A DNA stretch of 33,777 nucleotides. Origin: Paracoccaceae bacterium. GTDB lineage: Bacteria; Pseudomonadota; Alphaproteobacteria; Rhodobacterales; Rhodobacteraceae. The DNA is taken from contig JANQRE010000025.1 of assembly GCA_028284705.1 (NCBI GenBank), positions 1 to 33,777 of the forward strand, in the 5' to 3' direction. Positions 27,185 through 33,777 of the stretch are shown here, piece after piece; position 1 is the stretch's first letter, and each line of letters starts with the position of its first letter. The notes under the pieces are model-generated. The model was not told the origin of the DNA. It ran no database searches and saw nothing but the letters and a program-made list of their open reading frames with translations. A program made the translations under genes and the position numbers.

Positions 27185-28354
27185 TCAGGGCTCGCGAAAC
27201 GCCTCCTGAGCTTTGTATAACGGCTTGGTCAGATACTGCATCACGGTCTTCTCGCCCGTATGCAACTCCACCTGCGCCAGCATGCCTGGGCGCAGAGAGA
27301 TATCCTTCTGCCGGTCGTCCCGATCCGCGAGGTTCAGCTGCACCGTGACCTTGTAATGCGGGTCACCATCGGCGATGCGCTCATCCTTAAACGTATCGGC
27401 CGAGATCACATGCACCGCTCCGCTGAGCGAGCCGTAAATCGTGTAATCGTAGGCCGAGAGCTTCACCGTCGCCTGCTGCCCGACGCGGATGCCGGCAATG
27501 TCCTGCGGCTTCACCTTCGCCTCGACAAAAAGCTCCTCATCGAGCGGGATGATCTGGAAAATCTCCTCCCCCGGGCGTACCACACCGCCAATCGTTGACA
27601 CCGACACTTTGTTCACGATTCCCAGCATCGGGGAGCGAATGGTGGTGCGGTTCAACTGATCCTGGCTCAGTTTCAAGTTCTGCCGAAGGGTTGCCAGCTC
27701 TTTCAGCACATCGGAATATTCCGCCGCCTGTTCCAACTCGCTGCGCGTAACGATCTCGTTGAACTTCGCCTCTGCGTCGGAATGGGTCTTGCGCGCACGG
27801 GTCACCTCGATGAGCGAGACGATATTTTCCAGATGCATGCGCTCCAGCAGCTCCAGCTCGGTCCTCGCCTGCTCCAGCACGTTTTTGGCACCCTCCGTCC
27901 GGCTCGCGAAATCCGATTGGCGGGCTTCCAGAAGGGCGCGTTCCGAGGCAAGGATCGTCGGCTGTCGCTGTGCCAGATCGTCGGGGATCGCAAATTCGAA
28001 CTGCCCCGCGATTTCCGCTTCAAGGCGCAAGCGTTTGATTTCCAACGCATCGATCTGATCGCGCAGATCATCGACCGAGGTCTTGAACGAGGTTCCCGAC
28101 AACAACGCCAGCACATCGCCGGGCCGTACAGTGTCGCCTTCCGAGACGTTCAACTCGGCGAGAATGCCACCTTCAAGGTTCTGAATGATCTGAGGGCGTG
28201 AGGAGGAGACGAACTCACCGTCCGCCCGCACGATCTCATCAATCCAGGCGAAAGACGCCCAGAGCAGAAACAGCGCCAAAGCGAGCCCGATCAACCGAAT
28301 GATCCGGCCAGAACCTTGCATCTCCCGCTCAAATTCGCCGTCAGACGTTGTCAT
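27185..28354 (-). CDS. Type I secretion membrane-fusion (HlyD/LapC-like) adaptor
   Basis: The 389-residue periplasmic adaptor has one N-terminal membrane helix (I-R-L-I-G-L-A-L-A-L-F-L-L-W-A-S-F-A, residues about 18-36), a lipoyl-like half (Q-N-L-E-G-G-I-L-A-E-L-N-V-S-E-G-D-T-V-R-P-G-D-V-L), a long coiled coil (about 85-215) and a second lipoyl/beta-barrel half with V-K-L-S-A-Y-D-Y. The ending P-G-M-L-A-Q-V-E-L-H-T-G-E-K-T-V-M-Q-Y-L-T-K-P-L is the HlyD family signature. It bridges the ABC exporter (overlapping by four bases upstream) and the TolC-like channel. It is the last gene of the operon. Confidence 0.94.
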   Translation of the reverse strand: MTTSDGEFEREMQGSGRIIRLIGLALALFLLWASFAWIDEIVRADGEFVSSSRPQIIQNLEGGILAELNVSEGDTVRPGDVLALLSGTSFKTSVDDLRDQIDALEIKRLRLEAEIAGQFEFAIPDDLAQRQPTILASERALLEARQSDFASRTEGAKNVLEQARTELELLERMHLENIVSLIEVTRARKTHSDAEAKFNEIVTRSELEQAAEYSDVLKELATLRQNLKLSQDQLNRTTIRSPMLGIVNKVSVSTIGGVVRPGEEIFQIIPLDEELFVEAKVKPQDIAGIRVGQQATVKLSAYDYTIYGSLSGAVHVISADTFKDERIADGDPHYKVTVQLNLADRDDRQKDISLRPGMLAQVELHTGEKTVMQYLTKPLYKAQEAFREP

Positions 28355-30726
28355 CGCGCGGCCTCACGGGTTCTGCGGGCCTTGCGCATGTGATCGAGCA
28401 CCGCTTCGCGCGGGCCATCGACCGCCAGCTTGCCGCCCTGCAGGATCAGCACCCGGTCGCAAAGCTCCAGGATCGGCAAACGGTGTGTCGCGATAACCGC
28501 GGTGCGGCCCTTCAGCCAGGAGCGCATGCGGTTCACAAGCGTCGCCTCAAGGGTCTGATCCAGCGCCGCAGTCGGCTCGTCCAAAAGTACAATCCGCGGG
28601 TCCTGCAACCAGAGCCGAGCCCAACCGATGGACTGTCGCTGCCCGATGGAGAGCCCCGCCCCACCATCATGTATCGGCAGATCGAGCCCCTTGGGGTGGG
28701 CGGAGACAAAAGCCCCGAGCCCTGAGAAATTCAGTGCTTTCATCAGCCGGGCATCGTCGCGCTCAAGCTGACTGAGATTGAGGTTATCGCGCAGGGATCC
28801 GGCAAAAAGACGCACCTCTTGCGCCAGATACCCGACCCCGCGGCGCAAATCCTTGGGATGTATCTGATCCATATCGACCCCGTCGATCTGAATGCGCCCC
28901 GCATCCGGCTCATAGAGTCCGGTCATGAGCCGCAGCAACGTCGATTTGCCGGAGCCGTTGCTGCCAAGAAGCGCCACATGCTGGCCCTCGGGGATCGCCA
29001 CAGCGGAGACATCCAGAACCGGATTGCCATCCTCGGAGTAGCGGTGGATCAGGTCACGAATATCATAGCGCCCGATCAGCATTTCGCGGCGCAGATAGGT
29101 GCGGTCGTCGGCCAAATCCTGTTTGCTCTCAACGACTTGCTCCAGCCCTTCGAGCGCCGTTTTCACATTGGTCCAGCGCGCCATGATGCCTGCGAGTTGC
29201 GTCAGCGGCGCAAGCGTGCGGGAGGTAAGAATGCCCACCGCGATGATTGAGCCCACGGTAAACTCACCCGCGAACACAAGAAACGTGCCCATCACCACGG
29301 CGGCCACATAGGTCGCTTGCTGGATGCCCTGGCTCCAGAAGGTGAGCGCCGAGGCAAGGCGACGCTGCTCGGAGGATTTATTCGCCGACAGCGCGGTCAA
29401 CTCGTCCCAGACCCGGGCGAACCGCTGCTCGCCCCGATGGGCTTTCAGCGTGTCGGCCTCATAGATCGCTTCGTGCAGAATGCGGTTGGCCTTTACGTTT
29501 GCGCCTTGGGTTTCCTGCGTCAGTTGTACCATGCGTTTCTGCAAAAACAGGCTCGGCAAGACCATCAGAATGCCGCCCAGAACCAGCACCCAGACCACAT
29601 TGCCCGCGATGGAGGCGACAAGCGCAAGGAACACAAAAATGAACGGCAGATCGCTGAGCGACCCGACCGTCGAGGCGGTGAAGAACTCGCGCACGGAAGA
29701 GAACTCACGCATCGCCGAGAAGGTCGAGGATGGCGAGGCATTGGGCTGGCCCGCCCGCATCCCCAGCAGGCTTTTGATCAAAGTGCGCTGCACGCCCATC
29801 TCGATCTCGCGCCCGGCACCATCCATCATCCGAGCCCGGGCGATTTTCAGGAAAGCCTCCATCAGAAGCGCGCCGAGGGCGCCGATGGCCAGGACCCACA
29901 AGGTGGCCAGAGACTGATGCGGGATCACGCGGTCATAGACCTGCAAGGAAAACAGCGCGACTGCGACCGCCAGCAGGTTCGCAACAAAGGAACCTGCAGC
30001 GATTTCAAAGAGATATTTCCTGTACTTCGCAAATTCACCCCAGAACCAATGCGCCGATCCAGCCTGGGTCTGATGCTTCTCGGCTACCTGCGCCATGGTG
30101 GTCTGCGCGCTCAGAGAATTGCCTGCAAAGACGCCTTCGAACTCGGCCTTGGAGACATCCGCGCGACGGTCCGGCGAGGTCTCGTCATAGATGACAAGCG
30201 TGTCTCCTTCGTCCTCCAACACCAGCACAATTTGCCCGGTCGTCATCTCGGCAAGTGCCGGCCAGCTATGCTTCGGCAGATCGCCTTTTACAGCGTTGGC
30301 CTTCAGGCCGCGGGCGCGGAAGGCACGGGAGAGCGTGCTGAGCGTCAGTGTCTCACGCACCTCAGAGATCACCGATTCCAATAGGTCGGTCGGATCGAAC
30401 TCAACACCGATCAACCCGCCATAGACCGCGACCAGATTGGCGCGCGCGCGGGCGCTTCGGGAGAACCGCTCGCCGGGCTTTGGCGCATCGTCGGATTGAA
30501 CAGGTGGGGGCTTCACAGCCACCGGTTTCGCGACAGTCACGGTCGGCGGAGCCTTCGCCGGAACCACCACCGATTGCGGCGCCGCTACGACAACGGGTTT
30601 CGCCATCTGCCCCACATTCAGGGTCAACGCAGGTCCCGGCGTGACCTTCGGCGCCTCCGGTGCAGCCGCGGTCTTGTTGGCAGCTTGGGCGCGCCGCATA
30701 TCAAATGCGACTACCGGGTGGCTCAT
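28351..30726 (-). CDS. Type I secretion ABC transporter (LapB-like) with Pro-rich N-terminal extension
   Basis: The 791-residue exporter has a Pro/Val/Ala-rich tract (residues about 12-75), then a C39-peptidase-like domain without catalytic Cys (about 85-215), a six-helix ABC membrane domain (about 235-520) and a nucleotide-binding domain with Walker A G-S-N-G-S-G-K-S, signature L-S-I-G-Q-R-Q-S and Walker B I-V-L-L-D-E-P-T-A-A-L-D. A degenerate C39 domain marks the HlyB/LapB class that exports long adhesins without cutting a leader. The Pro-rich extension is unlike typical LapB (about 720 residues) and accounts for the extra length. It overlaps the genes on both sides by four bases. Confidence 0.93.
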   Translation of the reverse strand: MSHPVVAFDMRRAQAANKTAAAPEAPKVTPGPALTLNVGQMAKPVVVAAPQSVVVPAKAPPTVTVAKPVAVKPPPVQSDDAPKPGERFSRSARARANLVAVYGGLIGVEFDPTDLLESVISEVRETLTLSTLSRAFRARGLKANAVKGDLPKHSWPALAEMTTGQIVLVLEDEGDTLVIYDETSPDRRADVSKAEFEGVFAGNSLSAQTTMAQVAEKHQTQAGSAHWFWGEFAKYRKYLFEIAAGSFVANLLAVAVALFSLQVYDRVIPHQSLATLWVLAIGALGALLMEAFLKIARARMMDGAGREIEMGVQRTLIKSLLGMRAGQPNASPSSTFSAMREFSSVREFFTASTVGSLSDLPFIFVFLALVASIAGNVVWVLVLGGILMVLPSLFLQKRMVQLTQETQGANVKANRILHEAIYEADTLKAHRGEQRFARVWDELTALSANKSSEQRRLASALTFWSQGIQQATYVAAVVMGTFLVFAGEFTVGSIIAVGILTSRTLAPLTQLAGIMARWTNVKTALEGLEQVVESKQDLADDRTYLRREMLIGRYDIRDLIHRYSEDGNPVLDVSAVAIPEGQHVALLGSNGSGKSTLLRLMTGLYEPDAGRIQIDGVDMDQIHPKDLRRGVGYLAQEVRLFAGSLRDNLNLSQLERDDARLMKALNFSGLGAFVSAHPKGLDLPIHDGGAGLSIGQRQSIGWARLWLQDPRIVLLDEPTAALDQTLEATLVNRMRSWLKGRTAVIATHRLPILELCDRVLILQGGKLAVDGPREAVLDHMRKARRTREAAR

Positions 30727-32126
30727 ATATCTTCCCCATCAACCAGAGCGCCCAGTTCCTGAGCGATCCGTAACTCGGTACGTGCAATGTCATATTTTAG
30801 TTCGATCTGTTGGCGCTCGGTGCGGGCTTTGGTCTCGTAGACGCGCACCACATCCATCACCGGGCGCAGGCCCGATTTATACTGCCGATCAAAGAGGTTG
30901 AGATTGGCATTGGCGCTCTCCAAGAGCCCCTGCACTTGGGAATACTGGCGTTTCAGAGAGACCAGTTCCTGTTCCAGCCGCCGCAGGATACGGTTCTGAT
31001 CTTCCGCCGCTTGCGCCACGCGCAGGCTCGCGGCCTCCCGCGTCGCCTTCACCGCCTCGAGATTGGCTTTTGTGCCGAATCCAAAGCCTGTCTCACTTTC
31101 CACATCGAGACTTGCTGAGGAGCCCGAACGGAACACGTTACCCTTCGCTGAAACACTCGGCAGATAGGCCGCCCGGTCAATCACGGCTTGCGCCACATCC
31201 CGGTCGCGCTCGGCCTCGGCCCGAATGACGCTCAAAGGCTTCACCGCGTTGGTTGAGATCGTAACGGTTGAAATGCCGCGCACGCTGCCGAGCGGTTCGA
31301 TGGACATCGCGTTCAGTTCCGCAATCGCGGTGCGCGCCGCTTCCAGATCGGAGCGCTGATTGTTCGAAATCTCCGCCAGTTTCTGGCGCGTCACTTGCAG
31401 ATCGGACGGGTCCGACACACCGCCTTCCACGCGGCGGCGCATGATATAGGTAAATTCCGACATGCGCGTCTCGACCGCCGCCCCGGCTTTGGCCTGCTCG
31501 CGTGCTTCTTCCGCGCGGATATAAAGCTCCAAGGCGGTGTTCACGCGATCATTGGTGTCTTCGGCCAAAGCCACCGCCGCGACCTCCACATCCGCTTTGG
31601 CGAATTTGCGTTCTGCCTTTTTGCGTCCATTGTCGAAGAGCACCTGATCGATAACGAGCCCCGCGATCACATCGCCCAGCGAGGTCAGCGAGATCGAAGG
31701 CCCGATGGTCGGCAACCAGTTCTTCGAGGCCGCCACGTTCCGCAGTTTTGCCGCGCGCAGATCTGCTTCCGCCGCGCGGGCATTGGCGGCGAGAACCGAG
31801 GCTGCGACTTTGCCATAGCTTGAGGCCGGGTTCAGAACGGAGGAGCGTGCCAGAAGCACATCGACGATCTGCGATTGCTCCTTGGTGCCAACGCCACCTG
31901 CCAGAGCCGGTTGCTTCTTCGCCGCCTCAGCCGTGCCTAAATTGCTGCCTAAATCGAGCCCGTTGGCGTTGCGGGTCGTCTCACCGCCCAAACAGCCTGA
32001 CAGAGCCAGGACCAACGCCGCGCCGATCAAAACCCTTGATCTACTCGTCCCCATTGTCACGCGTCTGCCCCTTCTTCTGTCGGAAGTGGTCAGTGCCGAG
32101 GAGGTCAGGTTTGTATCGCGTGACAC
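30723..32126 (-). CDS. TolC-family outer membrane channel of the type I secretion system, possible lipoprotein
   Basis: The 467-residue protein has two outer-membrane-efflux repeats: long Ala/Glu-rich helices with A-A-E-A-D-L-R-A-A-K-L-R-N, V-N-T-A-L-E-L-Y-I-R-A, Y-K-S-G-L-R-P-V-M-D-V-V-R-V-Y near the end and T-E-L-R-I-A-Q-E-L-G-A-L. Near residue 43 is L-A-L-S-G-C, a lipobox, so it is probably lipid-anchored, as in OprM-type channels. The GTG at 32126 is preferred because GGGGAGGA lies about five bases upstream; an ATG at 32054 lacks a well-placed site. It follows the adhesin gene by 22 bases and overlaps the exporter gene by four. Confidence 0.88.
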   Translation of the reverse strand: MSRDTNLTSSALTTSDRRRGRRVTMGTSRSRVLIGAALVLALSGCLGGETTRNANGLDLGSNLGTAEAAKKQPALAGGVGTKEQSQIVDVLLARSSVLNPASSYGKVAASVLAANARAAEADLRAAKLRNVAASKNWLPTIGPSISLTSLGDVIAGLVIDQVLFDNGRKKAERKFAKADVEVAAVALAEDTNDRVNTALELYIRAEEAREQAKAGAAVETRMSEFTYIMRRRVEGGVSDPSDLQVTRQKLAEISNNQRSDLEAARTAIAELNAMSIEPLGSVRGISTVTISTNAVKPLSVIRAEAERDRDVAQAVIDRAAYLPSVSAKGNVFRSGSSASLDVESETGFGFGTKANLEAVKATREAASLRVAQAAEDQNRILRRLEQELVSLKRQYSQVQGLLESANANLNLFDRQYKSGLRPVMDVVRVYETKARTERQQIELKYDIARTELRIAQELGALVDGEDI

Positions 32127-32148
32127 CTGATCCTCCCCGCCACGTGCA

Positions 32149-33777
32149 TTAGGTGTTTACCGTGATATCGCTGTCGATGATCAGGGTGCCGTCGCTGCCG
32201 AGCGTGTAGACATCATAGGTCTTGCCGCCGATGCTTTCGGTCTGGCCGGTTGCGGTCGCCGTTGCGACATTCACCGTGTCGTTGACATCGCCATGGATGA
32301 TGAGCTCGTTCGTCGCACTGGACATTGCCTCGAGATCAGCCGCCGTGAGCGTCAACTCGCTGTCTTCGGCAATCGTCAGATCGATGGCGCCGATATTGAA
32401 CCCATCGAGCCCCGGACTCGTGGCATTCACCATGTTTGTCCCGGTCTCATCGAGCACAACCAGGGTCGCGCTTTCATTGCCCACGGTATCCTCGGAGTTG
32501 ATCACCAGATGCGAGCCATCGGGGATGCGCTCGTTGAAGGTGAATTGCAACTCACCATCGCGCACGCCCGGGATCGGATTGAGAGTGTTGGTGGTGTAGG
32601 CCACGTCCGACACGGCACCGGAGCCCGAGATTTGCGAAATCGAGACGATATCGTCGGTGAGTTCCGTGCCAACGCCCGAAACACCCGGATCGCCGCGCGT
32701 GTATTCGGTATAGGAAATGACCACCGGCGCATCAGGCGCTTCGGTATCCACCGTCACGGGCGTCGTCACAGAGCGAAAGTTGCCGTTGCGGTCCGTGGTA
32801 TTGACCAAAATAGAGGTCGTGTACTCGCCTTGCGGGATTTCGTCCGCGCCAAATACAGCACTCCAATTTCCATTGGCATCCACCACAGCTGTTCGCGGAA
32901 CCATGGACCCGAAAGTAACCATGACGCTTTGCGCGCCGGCTTCCGTTGTGCCGGTCAGCGTGAAGCCAGTCATCCTCTCGGTCGCGTCCAAAACACCGTC
33001 CCCGGTGACCGGGTTCACACCGAAATTCTGAACAATCGTATCGACCTCCACGGTCCCGCTCGCCGTTGCCGTATTGCCTGCGGCATCTGTGTGGGTTGCG
33101 GTCACGGGCAGCGTGGTCTCGACACCCATCGGGATATCGCCAGCGGCATATGTTGCCGACCAGTTGCCATTGCCATCAGCCACGACCGTGCGCATCGCGC
33201 CGCCGAAATTCACACTGACCGCCGCATTCGGATCGGAGGTGCCGGTGAGCGTCACACCATCGGATGCCTCAACGATGTTGATCACGCCATCGCCTTCGAC
33301 ACTGCTTGTGTTCACGCTGACATTGGCAATCGTATCCACCTGGAAGCTGGAACTGGCCGAGGCCGTGTTTCCAGCTCCATCGGTGGCAACCGCGGAGACA
33401 TTTACGCCATATTCACCGCCGGGCAGCGTGCCGGCCGGATAAACGGCGGTCCATGTCCCGTTGGCATTCGCGATCACGGTTTGCGTCGCAAGCGTAGCCC
33501 CTGCCGTCGTGGTCAGCGTGACCTCGACGCTCGCACCGGGCTGCGCGGTCCCATTGATGACCTGCGCATTGGCGGTTTCTGCGGCGTTGTAGACGTTGTC
33601 ACTGCCCGCGTTGTTGCCGGTGATCGCAACATCGGTGATGGTATCCACCACCATCGTCGCGGTCGTCGTCGCCGTGTTGCCTGCCGCATCCGTGATTGTC
33701 ACGGTGACATCGGAGGAATACTCACCGACCGGCTCGATCCCGGGCGGTGAGTATTCCTCCGATGTCACCGTGACAAT
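32149..33777 (-). CDS. Large Ig-repeat adhesin secreted by type I system (C-terminal part; 5' end outside window)
   Basis: The frame is open to the window edge, so only the C-terminal 540 or so residues are seen. Three Ig-like repeats of about 98-103 residues each start with D-T-I (frame residues 42, 145, 243), contain a N-G-x-W-x-A/T-x-Y/F core and end D-A/G-A-G-N-T-A, the BapA/LapA-type pattern. A different C-terminal region follows (from residue 341), ending L-I-I-D-S-D-I-T-V-N-T, probably the uncleaved type I secretion signal. No classic Gly-Gly-x-Gly-x-Asp calcium repeats are seen in this part. The four-gene order (adhesin, outer membrane channel, exporter, adaptor) supports surface attachment or biofilm formation. 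The first dozen or so codons lie in an inverted repeat and are suspect. Confidence 0.88.
   Translation of the reverse strand: MVTVTSEEYSPPGIEPVGEYSSDVTVTITDAAGNTATTTATMVVDTITDVAITGNNAGSDNVYNAAETANAQVINGTAQPGASVEVTLTTTAGATLATQTVIANANGTWTAVYPAGTLPGGEYGVNVSAVATDGAGNTASASSSFQVDTIANVSVNTSSVEGDGVINIVEASDGVTLTGTSDPNAAVSVNFGGAMRTVVADGNGNWSATYAAGDIPMGVETTLPVTATHTDAAGNTATASGTVEVDTIVQNFGVNPVTGDGVLDATERMTGFTLTGTTEAGAQSVMVTFGSMVPRTAVVDANGNWSAVFGADEIPQGEYTTSILVNTTDRNGNFRSVTTPVTVDTEAPDAPVVISYTEYTRGDPGVSGVGTELTDDIVSISQISGSGAVSDVAYTTNTLNPIPGVRDGELQFTFNERIPDGSHLVINSEDTVGNESATLVVLDETGTNMVNATSPGLDGFNIGAIDLTIAEDSELTLTAADLEAMSSATNELIIHGDVNDTVNVATATATGQTESIGGKTYDVYTLGSDGTLIIDSDITVNT
33695..33777. repeat. Perfect 33-bp inverted repeat at the window edge (likely fold-back artefact)
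   Basis: Positions 33695-33727 are the exact reverse complement of 33745-33777, with a 17-base spacer (33728-33744) containing CCGGCTCGATCCCGG. The right arm reaches the very last base, so the full repeat may be longer. Both arms lie in adhesin coding sequence; one arm encodes the expected G-E-Y-S-S-D-V-T-V-T in the adhesin frame, the other is its antisense copy. Confidence 0.9.

Noticed and set aside
32293-33750. 485-codon open frame on the plus strand opposite the adhesin
   Set aside because: Its repeats mirror the Ig repeats of the adhesin on the other strand; Arg/Gly/His-rich and without a start site of quality.

Overview
The window is a gene-dense (no gene-free stretch over 300 bases), GC-rich piece of an alphaproteobacterial chromosome. 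The gene content and protein style fit the family Rhodobacteraceae (Roseobacter-type): an NDUFA12-like complex I accessory subunit beside a lone MCE/MlaD gene and a DUF2155 gene, a stand-alone Hint-domain protein, an orphan FliM/FliN-like protein, a glnB-glnA operon and an ScfR-type XRE regulator. I cannot name the genus. I saw no insertion sequence, prophage, CRISPR array or rRNA.

Layout. (1) 1-4400: the 5' part of a tRNA-Leu(UAG) gene, a small degenerate Hint protein, split NAD(P)H-hydrate repair genes nnrE/nnrD on the minus strand, and divergent from them glnB-glnA (nitrogen sensing and ammonium assimilation) ending in a clear terminator. (2) 4401-10309, all minus strand: an ScfR/RamB-like XRE regulator, a receiver-only response regulator, a two-helix membrane protein, a sodium/solute-symporter histidine kinase (CbrA/CrbS/MxtR type) and a FliM/FliN-like SpoA protein, mostly overlapping or closely spaced. 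(3) 10536-17802, plus strand and divergent from block 2: a five-gene branched-chain-amino-acid-type ABC transporter followed by acetyl-CoA synthetase (acs). (4) 17919-20908, plus: an unknown 122-residue protein, accB, accC (fatty-acid synthesis) and aat (N-end rule). (5) 20811-24361, minus: DUF2155, mlaD, an NDUFA12-like gene, clpX, clpP; the DUF2155 gene runs 98 bases into the 3' end of aat. (6) 24503-27050, plus: a photolyase/cryptochrome-like protein whose domains seem to be in reversed order, then a glycerate 2-kinase. (7) 27185-33777, minus: a Lap-like type I secretion operon (large Ig-repeat adhesin, TolC-like outer membrane factor, ABC exporter, HlyD-like adaptor); the adhesin is cut by the window edge.

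How the genes may work together. Blocks 2 and 3 look like one carboxylate/acetate module. Symporter-domain kinases (CrbS, MxtR) and ScfR/RamB-type regulators are both known elsewhere as regulators of acetate or short-chain acyl metabolism, and here both sit back-to-back with a high-affinity-type transporter and acs. What is unusual is that the response regulator has no output domain, a small membrane protein resembling a symporter small subunit is encoded between regulator and kinase, and a FliM/FliN-like protein closes the operon. This is my best candidate for an undescribed system.

Caution: the last 83 bases form a perfect 33-bp inverted repeat reaching the window edge inside the adhesin gene. 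This looks like an assembly or amplification fold-back, so the first dozen or so codons of that fragment should not be trusted.
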